Shown piece after piece: positions 34,926 through 46,982 of a stretch of DNA of 64,000 bases (position 1 is its first letter; every line of letters begins with the position of its first letter). Source of the stretch: Macrocybe gigantea. Its lineage: Eukaryota > Basidiomycota > Agaricomycetes > Agaricales > Callistosporiaceae. The notes under the pieces were generated by a model. The model did no database searches, was not told the DNA's origin, and worked only from the letters and a program-made list of their open reading frames with translations. The stretch spans positions 1,149,613-1,213,612 of the forward strand of contig SJRY01000234.1 of NCBI GenBank assembly GCA_011319805.1, written 5' to 3'. The position numbers were made by a program, and so were the translations under genes.

Positions 34926-36984
34926 TTACGACGTCACTGAAAACGGTTCAGCACAAACGTCAAAAACACATTCATCAGTCCACTCACTGTAACTAGCAGG
35001 ATCAACATGATCAGGCAGTTCCGGTACCGCAACTGTGAACCGTGACTGGATCGCCGCCATCACTTGTTGGTCCGCCTCCGAAGCGACAAACGTGATGGCC
35101 AGGCCCTTCGTTCCAAACCGACCGGCACGGCTGTACATACATCGTTACACGCCATTCATGCTTACACATTAGTGGGTACTCACCCAACACGGTGCAGATA
35201 GCTGTCCGCATCCGGCGGACAGTCATAGTTGATGACGATGTTCACGCGTTCGACGTCAATACCACGACCGAAAATATCCGTAGCCACCAAAATGCGTTTC
35301 TCAAAGGCTTTAAAAGCCGTGTATCGGTTAATTCTTTACCAGAAAGAGTCAGCGTCAGATGTCATCCAAACTCCTAAAATACCACTTTACCGTTCTTCCT
35401 GTTGAAGACCAGAGTGGATGCTGATGCTCGGGAAATTGCAAGATACGAGAAGTTTGTCAAGCTCGATGGCTCTGGCGACCGACTTCACGAAAATAACGAC
35501 CTGTGACGCCAGATATATCAGCAAACAAGATCAACGCGACACGTGAACCACCTCTTATCACCTGGTTGAAGTCCAAAGTGTCAAGGAGCTCGTTCAGCTT
35601 CCTGTTCTTCCCGCTCTCTTCAAGTTTCACGTAGTGTTGTTGCAAGCCATGCAGAGTGAGTTTTGTTTCGTCATCGACAAATATTTCGAGAGGCTGTCAA
35701 TAGAGGTCATATAAGTTTTGGCCTTGCTAGGGCAGAATGACGAAATTAAACACACGTTTGCCATGAACTTCTTGCACGTCGACCTAATCTCCTTCGATAA
35801 TGTTGCACTAAACATCATCACCTGTTTGTGATGAGGCGTCGCCCGGAAGATCTCTTGAACATCTCGTCGCATGTCTAGTAGACAGTGTCGGTATTAGATG
35901 ACAGAACGTTCACGGAAAAAAATTCAAGAAAAATTTGAAGGTCAAAAAAAAGATTGGACATGTCGGAGAATCGTCGGTCGCTTGCAACAAGATCGCGTCT
36001 TCGAGGCTTTTCTTCGGTCACCGATCTTGGCTTGCTTCTCCAGATATCCACATTCACCCCAACCCATTCATCGGTACACCTCCTATCCACTCGTAGGATC
36101 ACTCATGTCCGTGGGTATGGTGACGATGCAGGCAAGCAAGTGCAACCACGTGGCCGACGCAGCAACGAATACAAATGACGATGTGTGATGGGAGGACCCG
36201 CAAATTCGTATGACTAACCAAGCTGTTCGAGCATTTTGTCGCATTCGTCCAGGACGAAATGCTTCACGTTTTTGCAATCCAGGACTTTGTCACGAGCGAG
36301 GGCGTTCAGTCGACCAGGTGTGGCAACTACGATGTGAGGGCACCGATTCTTGTCGCGCAGGATCTCGGCGTCCTTGGAAACAGGCGTTCCACCAAAGAAT
36401 GTGCTGACGCGGACGTCGGGCATGTATTTGGCGAATCGTGTATACTCGTTCTTGATCTGGAAGGCCAGTTCACGAGTATGACAAAGGACGATCACCGATA
36501 CTTCGCCGTTGACCGGTTCCAATTGCTGCAGTGTAGCAAGGACGAAAACGGCTGTTTTGCCGTGGCCAGATTTGGCCTGACACAACACATCCATTCCCAG
36601 CACTGCTTGCGGAATACATTCTTGTTGAACTAACGCAAAAATCAGCTTTTCTTAGATATACATTGGCAGTTAAGTCTAGGTACCCTCCGAAGGATGCTCA
36701 AATCCGAGATCACTTATAGCTCTGCGCAGCTCTGGTTTCAGAAGAAAGTCCCTGTTGAATAAAAAGAAAAATATTCGTCAGCATAACCAGTTAGCCGTGT
36801 TCAGCATCGACCACAAACCTGAAGCCAGTCGAATGAATCCCCGAAAAGTTTTTCTTATCCTTGTCCCTTCACCGACACTCGCTGACGCTGTACCGTTGGC
36901 ACCTGTCGGGGCCACCGCGCCAGTTGCCACAATCTCGTGGTCCTCCTCGTAGTCGATGAGATCCTCAGTGTCGTTCGTGCTCAT
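34926..36984 (-). CDS. SUB2: DEAD-box mRNA export/splicing helicase Sub2 (UAP56), frame broken once
   Basis: The start at 36984 reads [17 protein letters not shown], the usual Sub2 N-terminus. Motifs: [24 protein letters not shown] (Walker A), [29 protein letters not shown] (the DECD box typical of Sub2), [49 protein letters not shown]. The last intron (51 nt) leads to a short final exon, SYMTS, with stop 34926-34928. Sub2 acts in spliceosome assembly and in TREX-dependent mRNA export from the nucleus. Two oddities: the frame changes between the N-terminal exon (...SVGEG) and the conserved [11 protein letters not shown], explained by one missing G near 36865-36867; and an exceptionally long intron, 35875-36218. 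Sub2 is essential, so the break is probably an assembly error. Confidence 0.93.
35875..36218 (-). other. 344-nt intron inside SUB2 DECD/SAT segment
   Basis: The intron splits KMLEQL from [10 protein letters not shown] (donor gttagt, acceptor ctactag). It is about six times the length of other introns here. It holds purine-rich and T-rich stretches but no open frame I can assign, and I could not identify convincing C/D or H/ACA boxes. Confidence 0.8.
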
Positions 36985-37181
36985 TTTACGATAGTTTTAC
37001 AAGAAAAGCAAGAGGAAGGATGAATGAAGAGAAAGAGGTCGTGGGGGTTGGATGAAAAGTTAACAGGTGGGCTGTTTACAACGAGGCGGCAACACAGCCA
37101 AACAAACAACAGCATTGCGTCGCACGGACCACATTACCGAGGACAAGGTCATCTGTCATACGGAATAGTATTACATCTCCT

Positions 37182-40067
37182 TTAAACCTGCACAAGCGCG
37201 TCAGCGCGACGAAGCAACTCTGTGACATCTACGGCATTTTTCTCTATTAGAAACTCCATCGCTTTTTCGAGCAGATCTTCCAAAAACTGGCTCTGGTTAC
37301 CAATGCACTTTCTGATGAAAGCGACAGAAATTGCCGTGGCCCACACAGTATCGTCCACTTGCAAGTTGTTGGCTTCGTCAACAGCCGCAGAACCCACGAT
37401 TTGGCGAAGCGTTGGATTGTCGAGTCGGAACGATCCGTCGAACCGCTGCAAGTTCATCAGCTCGACAACCTCTGGTTTCAGTGGCGGAGGCTGAGCATGG
37501 GGGGCAGCCACCGTGACGACCGGTCTCTGCATTCCATTTGATGCTAAGCTCAGTGATCTGAACTGTGGGCTTGGCGGTACGGGATCAAGAACAGCACTGA
37601 GTGTAGGGCTCGGGGGTACACTCCAATCGCTCCAACTCGAAGACGACCCTTCGAGCGAGCTCAAAGTTGTAAACGTCCGCTCACTTTCATATCCATCATC
37701 CGCACCATAAGTGTTATTGACAGATTCTTCTGAAGAGCTCGGCCAAGCTCCAGGAAAATCCTCGCCTTCTTTATCTGGTTCGACGTTCGAAGTTCCAAAA
37801 ATGCTGAAGTACAGTCCCTTCAACCTCTGCCAAATTTGTTGTGCAAGGGAAGCGCCGTCTCCTTGGTCGGCCGTTGACCTTTCTGTCGCTTCACCTGCTT
37901 GAGGCGAGTTCGACGAAAAGAAGTTCGGCTTATTGCGACGCTGCGAAGCATATTCCATGGAATCGACAGCGACAAAGGAAGTGTATGCACTGGATAGCTG
38001 ATATTTCTGGCCAAGCTGAATAATGACAGCCTTGCGAATATCGTCTTCGGTCGTTTGGGCGTCGATCGGCTCGGAAGAGGCTGTAGCTGTAGTCCGTGCT
38101 CTCTAATGAGGTTCCAGGCGGCTAAAGTGTGGATAAGAGGAATCCCATCCTTTGCGCTTCGCAGACTGACACCTTTAATATCAACGGACAGCTCCAATGG
38201 ATCCTCGGTCTCGTTATCGATCTTTCCCCTTAGCGTGACCCGCTTGGGAACGCTGGATGTTCGCAGCTGCAGAATTGCGAAGATGGACATTCGCGTACCC
38301 GCATGTAGCTGAGATATCTTGGCTGGTGCTTGTTGCACAGTGGGCAGGGACCGAATCACATCGCCTCTTCGCAGAGCGTCATCAGAAAAGGTGACCAGAG
38401 GTTGTCGAGTCGTGAGTTGTTCGGCGGAGACTCCCCAGTCAATAGACACGTCTTTGACGATGGCCGTTTTTCCAGCCCTGAACAGGCGGGCGCACTTGCC
38501 CACTATGCTTTCCGCCTCCGTCGCATATAAGCATGTTCCATTTCCTGCTCTTGCAATACCTTCACACATCGCCGTTGAGATTCCATGTCCAATTCCCAAG
38601 ACAAATATGCGAATCGGAGCATGCTTAGGTGCGGCCTGGACATGGTTGTGCACGAGTGAGAATATTTCTCCATTGTCGTTAACGTCTCCATCCGTTAGAA
38701 GGAAGATAGCTGTTGGTGTCCTGGCCTGCCGAAATCCGAGAATTTCCTGTAAGACCGAGAATAATTCCGTACCGCCGCCACTTTCAATGGTTTCAACGCG
38801 CGAATTCTGGACGATGCGTTAGAAAACACCGCTTCGCAATGCGGTAAGCGGTAAATCACGCAATACGTACTGCTTGCATAAATGACGCCGGTGTATACAC
38901 TTGGCTAGTAGGCCATACGGGGTTGAATTCATGGTCGAAGAAGTAAACATTAAATGTCGTTCCATTTTCAGGAAGCATTCGCAGCAATAGCTTAAGGGTC
39001 CGTTTGGCGGTATCGATGCGACCTCCGGACATGCTACCACTTCTGTCCAAGATAAAGATGTATTCCTGGTCGATTCGTGGTAGCTTGTCTTTCGGTATGA
39101 GTGTAAATTGCAAGGCAAGCGTCAGGCCTCCATGATCGGATTCCCGCATTAGCTCTGCGAAACATCGGGGCGAGTCCAACTGGTCCGCATGCAAGATTAG
39201 AATGAAATCCCGTTCGAGGAAAGTTGTGGAACGGTATTCCACTGTATATCGTCGCAGCGAATCGCGTCCGATATTCGTACCGTATGGGATCACTGTCAGA
39301 TTCTCGCCATGACTAGGGCTTTTGATTCCACGAATGCGTCCACTCGTTTGGATCTCTGCAACGATCCTGAAACTTGAACGTCCAGGCGCCGCGTCACTGA
39401 GTCCCGGTGGTAAGGGCCCGTACCGCTCGCCAACTGACATTGGCAACTGAAATCTGATCTCGTCGATATTATCCTCATTCATCAACGTCATGACAAACTG
39501 CGCGAATGCAATGATTGGAAACTGAACCAGCGCAAAAATGCATTACGTACAACCAGCTCGATTTTGACGGACGTCTCGGGTGAGATTGATCCAAGGGAGA
39601 TCGTGAAAACTAGCGAGGCGTCAAGTTAACTAGGGGAAAAAACAGAGAACAGTAAATGGCACACCATCGTCGGTGACATATTCCACAAGCCCTGTTAAAG
39701 TTTCGGACCGGATAGCAGCCTCATGCTCCTCCCTGGCAGCGTCTTTTTCTTTCGAGATTCCAACCAATGACTTGCCATCGGATGTTGACATGTTGAACGC
39801 ACAGATAGCAGCACTCGCAGGTACAGGGAAATAGTACTTGCATCTCCCAGTTTCCGTAGCAAGAGGGTTGGTATACAGTTGGGTCAACGTTATACGAGCC
39901 GACACTGAAATCAGAAGTAAAAAAGGAAGATGAGAGAAACCGTTCTCCGAACACAACTTACAATCCACAATCACTGCTCGGATACGCACGTGTTTCAGAG
40001 GCAAATAAGTTCTTGTCGTCGCGCCGGACGCATGGTAGATTATACCGCAGCGATGACTCGGATTCAT
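37182..40067 (-). CDS. VIT and von Willebrand A domain protein, frame broken once
   Basis: The ATG at 40067 (MNPSHRCGIIYHASG) begins a VIT domain (ITLTQLYTNPLATETGRCKYYFPVPASAAICAFNM; GKSLVGISKEKDAAREEHEAA). A vWA domain follows with the MIDAS motif DRSGSMSGGR, then FFDHEFNPVWP and TAIFLLTDGDVND. The C-terminal region has IPLIHTLAAWNLIREHG, then YQLSSAYTSFVAVDS, and an acidic/Ser-rich tail ending ALVQV at 37182. VIT-vWA proteins resemble inter-alpha-trypsin inhibitor heavy chains and PARP4; in fungi they are intracellular and uncharacterised. No signal peptide is seen. The frame changes once between LIREHG and the conserved YQLSSAYTSF, within 38073-38095, with no usable intron, which suggests a missing base. 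The gene is tandem with SUB2, about 200 bp upstream of it. Confidence 0.86.
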
Positions 40068-40636
40068 CTGGGTGAATGGTAGGTCATTATCGGGAGAAGT
40101 CCTTGAGCGCTTGGGTGAAGCCTTTTAAGACCCCCGCGTGGATCAGTTATAGAACTGCGTTCTCATCAGCACGTTTTCGCCAGCTGCGCAAGAAAAGACT
40201 ATTGCCGTCGAATGAATTGAGGTCGCAATCGAACAATCGAGGCTATGCATCGCGCGCAATTACGTCCTCGACCCTCTTTTTTTGTACATGCTAGAAAACA
40301 AGTATTGGTCGTCTGCAACAGTGTCAGTGTCGGTGTGTCACTTGCTTGGTGCACAGCCACAGGTGCCTCAAGTCTTGACACTGGTCATCTTCCAGACCTT
40401 TATCCAGACTTGCCTGTTGTTCATCCAGCAACTATTCGGGCTCCTGCCAGTCCTCAATTTATCTCACTGTCATACACCGGCAGTTGCCTAGAGTCTCCAT
40501 CTGTATCGCTTCCGAATTGCAGTAGGCAAATAGACGGTTCTTCACTAGAGGTGAGAGGCTTTTCTCCGACTACTGGACAATCTCACCTTTCACATAGCTT
40601 CGGGAGCGATTAAAGGCAGCGCGTCAGTCCAGCCAA
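40068..40636. promoter_or_regulatory. Divergent region upstream of VIT/vWA and 40.6-kb genes
   Basis: This 569-bp region separates divergent starts. It contains an ORF from ATG 40245 whose frame could splice (donor gtgaga near 40550, acceptor cacatag near 40597) into LRERLKAARQ just before the ATG at 40637. It may therefore include an extra N-terminal coding exon of the plus-strand gene; I could not decide. Confidence 0.35.
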
Positions 40637-42505
40637 ATGAGCAGCAATTTATATCCCTCCCCTGTATCTTTTTCGGCATCACCAAGCGGAACACGAACCG
40701 CGAACGCTCGACGTCAAGCTTGTCGGAACGTGCAGCTCCTGTGCTATCCAACTCCCAAGACGACCTCCAGCACGCAACACTCGCTCTGCAAGCCGCTTAT
40801 CAGCGCATACGGCAAGTCAGACGGAATCTCCTCGAACTGTCGGAGACAATACCAGGCCATGCCAGGTCTTCGCGGCCGACCGACGGAAATGACATCGGGC
40901 CCTTACACCGGGCCATCAGTCTGACTCACTCATTTGACGATTCTGACGAAGATGATTTCACTTCGTTCCTCCAGAGCGTTCGTTCGCGAAGGCCAACGCC
41001 TGAGTCGCTGCAGGAATACAGTTCACCTTGGGTGGGAATGCCCCACCAGCTCCAGCACCACAGGCCACTCCAAGCATTACCGCTAAGCCCTTTGCGGCCT
41101 TTTCCAGTCAGAGGGCCTTTGGAAACAGAGCTTACCAGAAACCGACCTTCTCAGCCCGACGACGGTACCACGACCTTGGGCAGACGCATTGCCACTAGAG
41201 AGGCTCACAATAATTTATCCGGTACTACGGCCAGTCGCCAAGAAAATCATTCATCCCGTATTCTAGCTATGATGGAACGCTATGTCGACCGGTCTCGTCC
41301 TTCTCTGCAACAGAGACGCACGGAATCCGCGCGGGCGGACCCACTTACTCAACGTATGTGGCCAGCTCGAGCGGAAAATCGCGCAATTCGAAGTTTGGAT
41401 GCCACCCTCGCAATGCCCGAGGACCGCGCGGCAGTGCGTAATCAAGAAACCAGGGATCCATCTGCGGCCATTCAGAATGCGTCTTCAAGGTCAACTAGTG
41501 ACCTAGAGAGACGCCAAAACGGCAGGAGGGTTAATCAGGCCTTTTCCACATCGACACAGATGAACAACTCTGAAAGGTTGTCAACGCTTTCGAGCATATC
41601 TGTTGAAAATTTGGCCACTCCCGTTTCTGGCATTTCACGTCCTCTTCTGTTTGAGGAACCATCTAGCTTTGTTTCAAGCCCTCTAGGTCAATCTCCAGAA
41701 AGCTCCGTCGTCAATAGCCCTGAAGAGTTAAGATACGTCATTCGGCGGAGATTCACTGCGAACGGCGAGGAACATGTTCATCCCATAGTCTTAGATTGGA
41801 CTGACAATGACCCACCTGCATGGCTGTTGCCTAGCAGGCAACCGCCGGATGACACGTTTCGTGATGAGCTGTTAATACCCCGACTCCCATTTGCTCGATC
41901 CACCCACCGTGAGGATACCCATACGCAGGAAAACACCTCGGCCGCTGCGCCCACCGCTACTTCTGTCCGAAGGCGTGCTTGGGGTAAGGCTTACTATCCT
42001 CCTATCTTCTCTAAACGTCCGTGCACTCATGTCATTTGCCCTCCTTCGATTGTCCCATGTAGCCCGTTTAGATCCGGATGGAAATGAAATACCCTTGGAA
42101 GAGGAAGAAGAACTAGAACGAATTCGGGCCCAATATCGCATCGCGGCGCAGAATCGCTCTCCCCCATTCGCACCTACTCCGACGGAGGGCATCGACGTAC
42201 GTCCGAGGCTGCATTCCCTTCGTGTTCCCGATTCGGTCATAGCAGCATCTTCCGGCTCTGGAGACATCCATTCCAACACCTTTTTCCGTATAAGGCTCCA
42301 TCCGCGCAACTCAGCCGAATTACCCAGCAAGGAAAATTCGGCTCCCTCGTTTGTGGTTGCTCGTGATCCTCCTATCAAACCGTTCTGCGCGGATCCGCTG
42401 CCCATGCCGCTGGACCAGATGGTTCCGTCGAAATCTGTCAATAGGCCGGAAATGCCCGAACAGCGTGCAAGAGTGTCGAAATTCGCCAGTCTTGCTGGGA
42501 GATGA
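40637..42505 (+). CDS. Uncharacterised basidiomycete protein, low-complexity, frame broken once
   Basis: Two frames are needed: ATG 40637 (MSSNLYPSPVSFSASPSG) and the long frame that contains LQHATLALQAAYQRIRQVRRNLLELSE from ~40720, joined by a frame change near 40690-40715. One intron (~41983-42060) joins VRRRAW to ARLDPDGNEIPLEEEEELERI. Visible features: an N-terminal helix/coiled coil, Arg/Ser/Pro-rich disordered middle, a WTDNDPPAWLLP block, and a conserved-looking end (FFRIRLHPRNSAELPSKENSAPSFVV, PLPMPLDQM) before TGA 42503-42505. I do not recognise a family and assign no function. A start further upstream (40245) is possible. It is convergent with the next gene. Confidence 0.6.
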
Positions 42506-43108
42506 ACAGTTCAGATGTTCATTTCACACGTTCTTTCACTTTTTCTACCTTCGTCTATTTATTCTCTCCTGTTATTGATTTTCGGAAGGTTCTGATCGGT
42601 CTGGAATAAAGAAGAGTAACTATCGCACATCGTTCTAAGGCATAATGCGCACTCCTTTGCTTATCACTGAACAGATTGCCCTAGTTGATACCCTCCCCCG
42701 AGATGTCTGCTTTTGAGGATCTTGCGAAGCCAAGCGCCCACGCAGACGATATCGAAAAGTCTAATAAGCTCGAGAAATACATACCACCTACTAAAGAAAA
42801 ATAGTGAAAGACAGACTTTAGGATGGGAAGAAGGTAATGTGGCAAGTATATGTTATATATCAGAACAAATGCAGACGAGAACAATACATATTTCCGCCGA
42901 GAAGGAAAGTAGAATAAATTCAAGTGTGAACTGATGGCGTGAGCGGTGAGAAAAGGTGAAAGTCAATGTATGAATTCCACAGCACGTTCAATAAGAATAG
43001 AACGAAGCACAAGAGCGTGTATGATCATGGAATCAAGGTATTCAAGAACGCTCAGCCGCATTTTTGCTTTCGCTGTCGCGCATGCCATGCGAGCTATGAA
43101 AGGCACGG
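42506..43108. other. Convergent intergenic region, ~600 bp
   Basis: Lies between two convergent stop codons (42505 and 43109) and should hold both 3' UTRs. AT content is higher than in flanking coding sequence. Short ORFs on both strands have no recognisable features. Confidence 0.45.
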
Positions 43109-45875
43109 TCATGAAGACGCGCCGATGATGCCCATTGACATGCCCGAGCCGATCTTCGAAAGCCAAGCCCGGAAGCCGCGCGTGCTGGCTGTGCTCTTGA
43201 CGCTGCCTAGGCTGCGAACGCTCTTCGCGGCGGAGCTGCGGAAGCTCTCCATCGACGGCGCAGTGTGCAGGGAAGCCACTATCTCTGGCCCAGGAACACT
43301 CAAGCTCGCTATGCCTGAGGTCGCTCCCGGCGCCGGGTACGAGAACGCGGAGGAGACAGGTGGGGGGATGGGGCGATGTTGGTAGCCACGAGATCTTGTC
43401 GTAGGGGTCGATCCGGCATAAGAATGCGCCTTGACGTGGTGCATCTGTCTGGTTGGATGAGCCGCTGAGCGAGACGATCGAATAGATGAGGATGACTTGA
43501 GAGACGGCGTCGATCGAGATGTCTGAGCCCGTGTCGATGCCACGTCTGACACGTAGGAATATGGGGAGAAGTTTGAAGAATTCGCGCTTACTGGCGTTCC
43601 AGACACCGACGACGGAGAGTGAGATGCGTGAGACGGAAGAGTGCCGAGTGCAAATGGGCCTGAAATAGTTGGCCGCGAAGGCGTCGTTTTCGAGCTGGAC
43701 GATGCACTCGAGATAGGGCTGCGAGCAAAGTTGACAACAAGCTTCTTCAGCGAACCGATGCTTCCAATTGAATCCTTCTTCTCATGCGATTTCTTCTTGC
43801 CCTTACTCTTTTTCCCCACACCGAGAGACAGGAAAGAGGACTCGAAGCTCGTCTCATGACTGCCTTCGTCGGTTTGCGTTTCGAACGTGATATCTGACCC
43901 GGATTCCACCTCCAGGTCCATCTCGTCCATGTCGGCTCCCATGTCGGGAATGGACCCATTCGGCCTAGGCTCCTCGTGGGCCAGACTCTCTTCCACAAAA
44001 TCGGCGTCCTGCTTTCCGCGATCCCCACCTGGCGGATCTTGCTGCTCAAGCTCCTCTTCGTCTTCTTCGATGTACCACTCTGACACAACGTGGTGGTAAT
44101 GGACGGTGGGGACATCGACAAAGGTCACAGATTTTCCGCTGGCATTCGACGCGTTATTACTCCCTGCACTCTTCATGCGCGATACAAAGGACGTCCCAGT
44201 CGAGTTCTTCGTCGATGTTGAGGAAGAGCGGGTCAGGATAGATTTCGAAGGCGCGGGACATGACGATGAGATGGGGAGCGAGTGCTTCCGTTCATGAAGA
44301 ATTGGCCGAGAGGCGGCCATGGCAGGCATGCTCGGCGACGGACACGCAAAAGAGGGCAGAGTGAATACAGAAGAGACGGGCGTATCCGTGGCGGCTGTGG
44401 ACGACGTGTAGTTAGTCACGTTGGACGACGTCGACGAAGAAGACGATGAGGATTCCGCACGGGAGCGGGAAGCATTATTGTTGTTGGCGTCCTTACGTTC
44501 TTCCACGGCTACATCGTGTTTCGGAGCCGTTGCGGTTCTCGCACTGGCCGTGGTTGAGGTTGAGGAAGATGCAGAGTGCACCGAAGACATCGATGCCGTA
44601 CGCGCGTGTGAGATGGGCGGCGATATGACCAAGGCTTGAGAGAGGGATTTGAGAGGTGGAGCGCTCTGTCTGGAGCGCACAGGCCGCGGACGCAGAATGT
44701 TCGACCAGAACGGCGCCACTTTGGTCGATTTAGCCTTCATCATTGACTCCTCTGCAGCCATGCCAACCCCGGCTGGCTCGGGCTTGGCGGGAGAGCGTAG
44801 CTGCAGGCGTGGATGGGGGCGTGCTGGGGAGTAGTAGCCTGTCTGTGGTCGGGGCCGATGGCGAGAGGTGATGGACCGAGTACGGGGGCGCGAGGGGAGT
44901 GAGGTCGCGATAGCAGGAAGAGCGGATGTATTACTCAAGGTCGATCGGCCTGAAGAGGTGCGTGGGCGAGGATGACGATAGATCCACTCAGGACGTTTAG
45001 CAGACTGGGAAGTTGGGAGGGACCGGGACAAAAGCGGAGAAGAAGTTGCAGAATTGTAACGGCTGCTTGCAGATGGAACGGCCACAGGTGTGGTACCCAT
45101 GTACGAGCGAGAAGAGCCGAGAGACGAAGAAGGACCTGGAAGCTTCATGGATAGATTAGGAGAATCCTCGACGTGATAGTGCCTGTTCCTTTGGGAAGTG
45201 GGGGATGGGGGGATTCTGTGACCGTATGGGTGGGGACGGAGGGCGAGATCCAGTTTTGAGGAGTTGGGCGAGGGCCTATTGAAGGAAGACAGACGATACG
45301 ACTTTAAACTGGACGTATCCGCGTTGTCGGAGCTTGATTCAGAAATGAAAGACGCAAAACTGTTGTCAGGAGTTGCAGACTCTATGAATGATCCTGATTC
45401 CGCTTCAAAAGTCGAGTTTGAAGGAGGGGGCGACGGGACTGGCGTTGGGGGCGTCTTTGAACAACGAGTATTAATAAAGAAGACTAGAGTTGGTTGTAAG
45501 CATGTGGAGACGTACGAGGACGTAGGTCGGCAGATTAATGCCTGAACGACTGTCTAGACGTGCTTTCGGTGCTGAAACCGTGCCGTAGGCGGGCTGGATC
45601 TCAGCAAAGGATTCAAAGAAACTGTGCTGGTTGACAGAATGCGTATTTATATCTGATGAATGTGAAGTGGTCTCGCCAGCAGGCTGGAGAGTGCCCGGTA
45701 TTAAGGAATTGAAGAAGAACCGATTTTGGAGAAAATTTACCGAAACTGGGGGACCATCTCCGTCAATGGCAGCGCTGATGTGCAGCCACCTTAGTTCGTC
45801 GATCGTCAAAGCAATAGAAGAGCCGTCACTGTCCGACATCACGCTGTTCTGTGCGCCGGGGACGTATGTGGCCAT
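43109..45875 (-). CDS. Uncharacterised Ser/Pro/Arg-rich disordered protein
   Basis: Exon 1 (45516-45875, 120 codons) starts MATYVPGAQNSVMSDSDG and ends NLPTYVL at a perfect GTACGT donor. A 61-nt intron (45455-45515) leads in phase to TPPTPVPSPPPSN and an uninterrupted exon reaching the stop at 43109; an ATG at 45148 (MKLPGPSSSLGSSRSY) is internal, since the frame is open well upstream of it. About 900 residues, almost all Ser/Thr/Pro/Arg-rich. Recognisable blocks: PEWIYRHPRPRTSSG, KVAPFWSNILRPRPVR, and an acidic patch FVDVPTVHYHHVVSEWYIEEDEEELE. No domain or membrane segment identified. The composition suggests a phosphorylated, disordered protein, perhaps a scaffold or regulator; function unknown. 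Confidence 0.75.
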
Positions 45876-46504
45876 TGGTGAGCGAACTTGGGAAAAGACA
45901 AAGGGGCGCTCCGAAAGAGAAAAGTCGGGGGCTTTTGACTTACTGAATACATCACCGCGGGTAAAAGCTTGAAGGGTCGGCAGAAGGAAGGGGTGAAGAA
46001 AGGAAGTTCAGTCAATTAAAGCCAAGTACCTGCGCCACAAGAAGGGCTCTGTGGAAGAGGGCGATGGAACGAAGTATTAGACACTCAAGAAAGGATGGAA
46101 AAAAAGGAGGAATAGTCGGGTGGGACTCGGAGCCTCATATGATTGGGAATGGCCAGAGAATATCTTAAACCTCAAGGCCTCCACGTGTAGAGGGCTGATC
46201 GGTGATGCGAAGCCATCCGGTCGTGGCGTGCTGCAACGAGCGGCCTCGTTGCGGTGAACGGAGGTGCGATAGGTGACACGGGGTGGGGTGTGAGTGTGCT
46301 CATTGTGTATTGATTGAGGGTACGGATAAGGTGTGATTACAGATTAGAGGACGCGTGTAGGCGACGTCGGCTGCAACCTCACATCGCTGTACTAGGTATC
46401 ATGTGACTGGACCGTCAATCCAATTAAGATCAGGCTGTCGGAATGGATGAAAAAGCTGATGTGGATGCAACTGGTACATACAATAGATAAAAAAATATGC
46501 AGCG
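45876..46504. other. Intergenic: promoter of 45.9-kb gene, mL43 3' flank
   Basis: Both neighbours read leftward. This 629-bp spacer holds the upstream gene's 3' UTR and the promoter of the Ser-rich gene. It is purine-rich on the plus strand with runs of A and G (45890-46120). No RNA gene or repeat was recognised. Confidence 0.45.
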
Positions 46505-46982
46505 TCATAGCGTTGGACGTTGGGCGTGGAGACCGCTCCAAATACCCCTCGCGGCCTCTGTTGTGCTCTCGACGGAACGGCGTTTCAAGGGCTTGATTTT
46601 GGCACCGGATGAGTCGAGCAGAAGCTGGACCTTCTGCTGTATGCCAGTGACTTCGAGCCTGTTGAGGGGGACGACTTTTTGGCGGTCATTGACTGGGTGT
46701 CGCATCTGGTCATGTTGAGAATAGGACTTAGATAAGACGACGCGTACTGTAAAAGCCGCGAACGATGGGTTCGCGCTGATTGCGTTGTTTCACGACGATC
46801 TCGACGTGGGGGTTCTGTCGTGCAAGCGACTGGAGCTGGGTAAGGAGGAAGGTGCGGGCATTGGCGGAGGAGGGCCATTTTTCGCAGAACTCAAAAACAA
46901 GCTTTCTGATTTGTGGAACGAAAGCGGCATGGCCGTTGGCGGGGAGGGAGCGGAGCTGTGCTCGCAGGATGGACGATGGCAT
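46505..46982 (-). CDS. Mitochondrial large-subunit ribosomal protein mL43 (MRPL51)
   Basis: The start at 46982 reads MPSSILRAQLRSLPANGHAAF. The L51/S25/CI-B8 (thioredoxin-like) domain follows: IRKLVFEFCEKWPSSANAR, LARQNPHVEIVVKQRNQREP, IVRGFY. A 55-nt intron (donor gtacgc, acceptor acacccag) joins to INDRQKVVPLNRLEV, then VQLLLDSSGAKIKPL and the family ending ESTTEAARGIWSGLHA. The upstream in-frame TTG at 47012 is not needed. mL43 belongs to the mitoribosomal large subunit and is imported; a short basic N-terminus is consistent. It shares an 86-bp divergent promoter with the 47-kb gene. Confidence 0.9.

Noticed and set aside
35875..36218. snoRNA in the SUB2 intron
   Set aside because: Candidate UGAUGA/CUGA and ACA boxes were not convincing in position or pairing; kept only as a check to run.
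40245..40613. Separate small plus-strand gene from ATG 40245
   Set aside because: More likely an upstream exon or UTR of the 40.6-kb gene; its frame can splice toward LRERLKAARQ but this was not proven.
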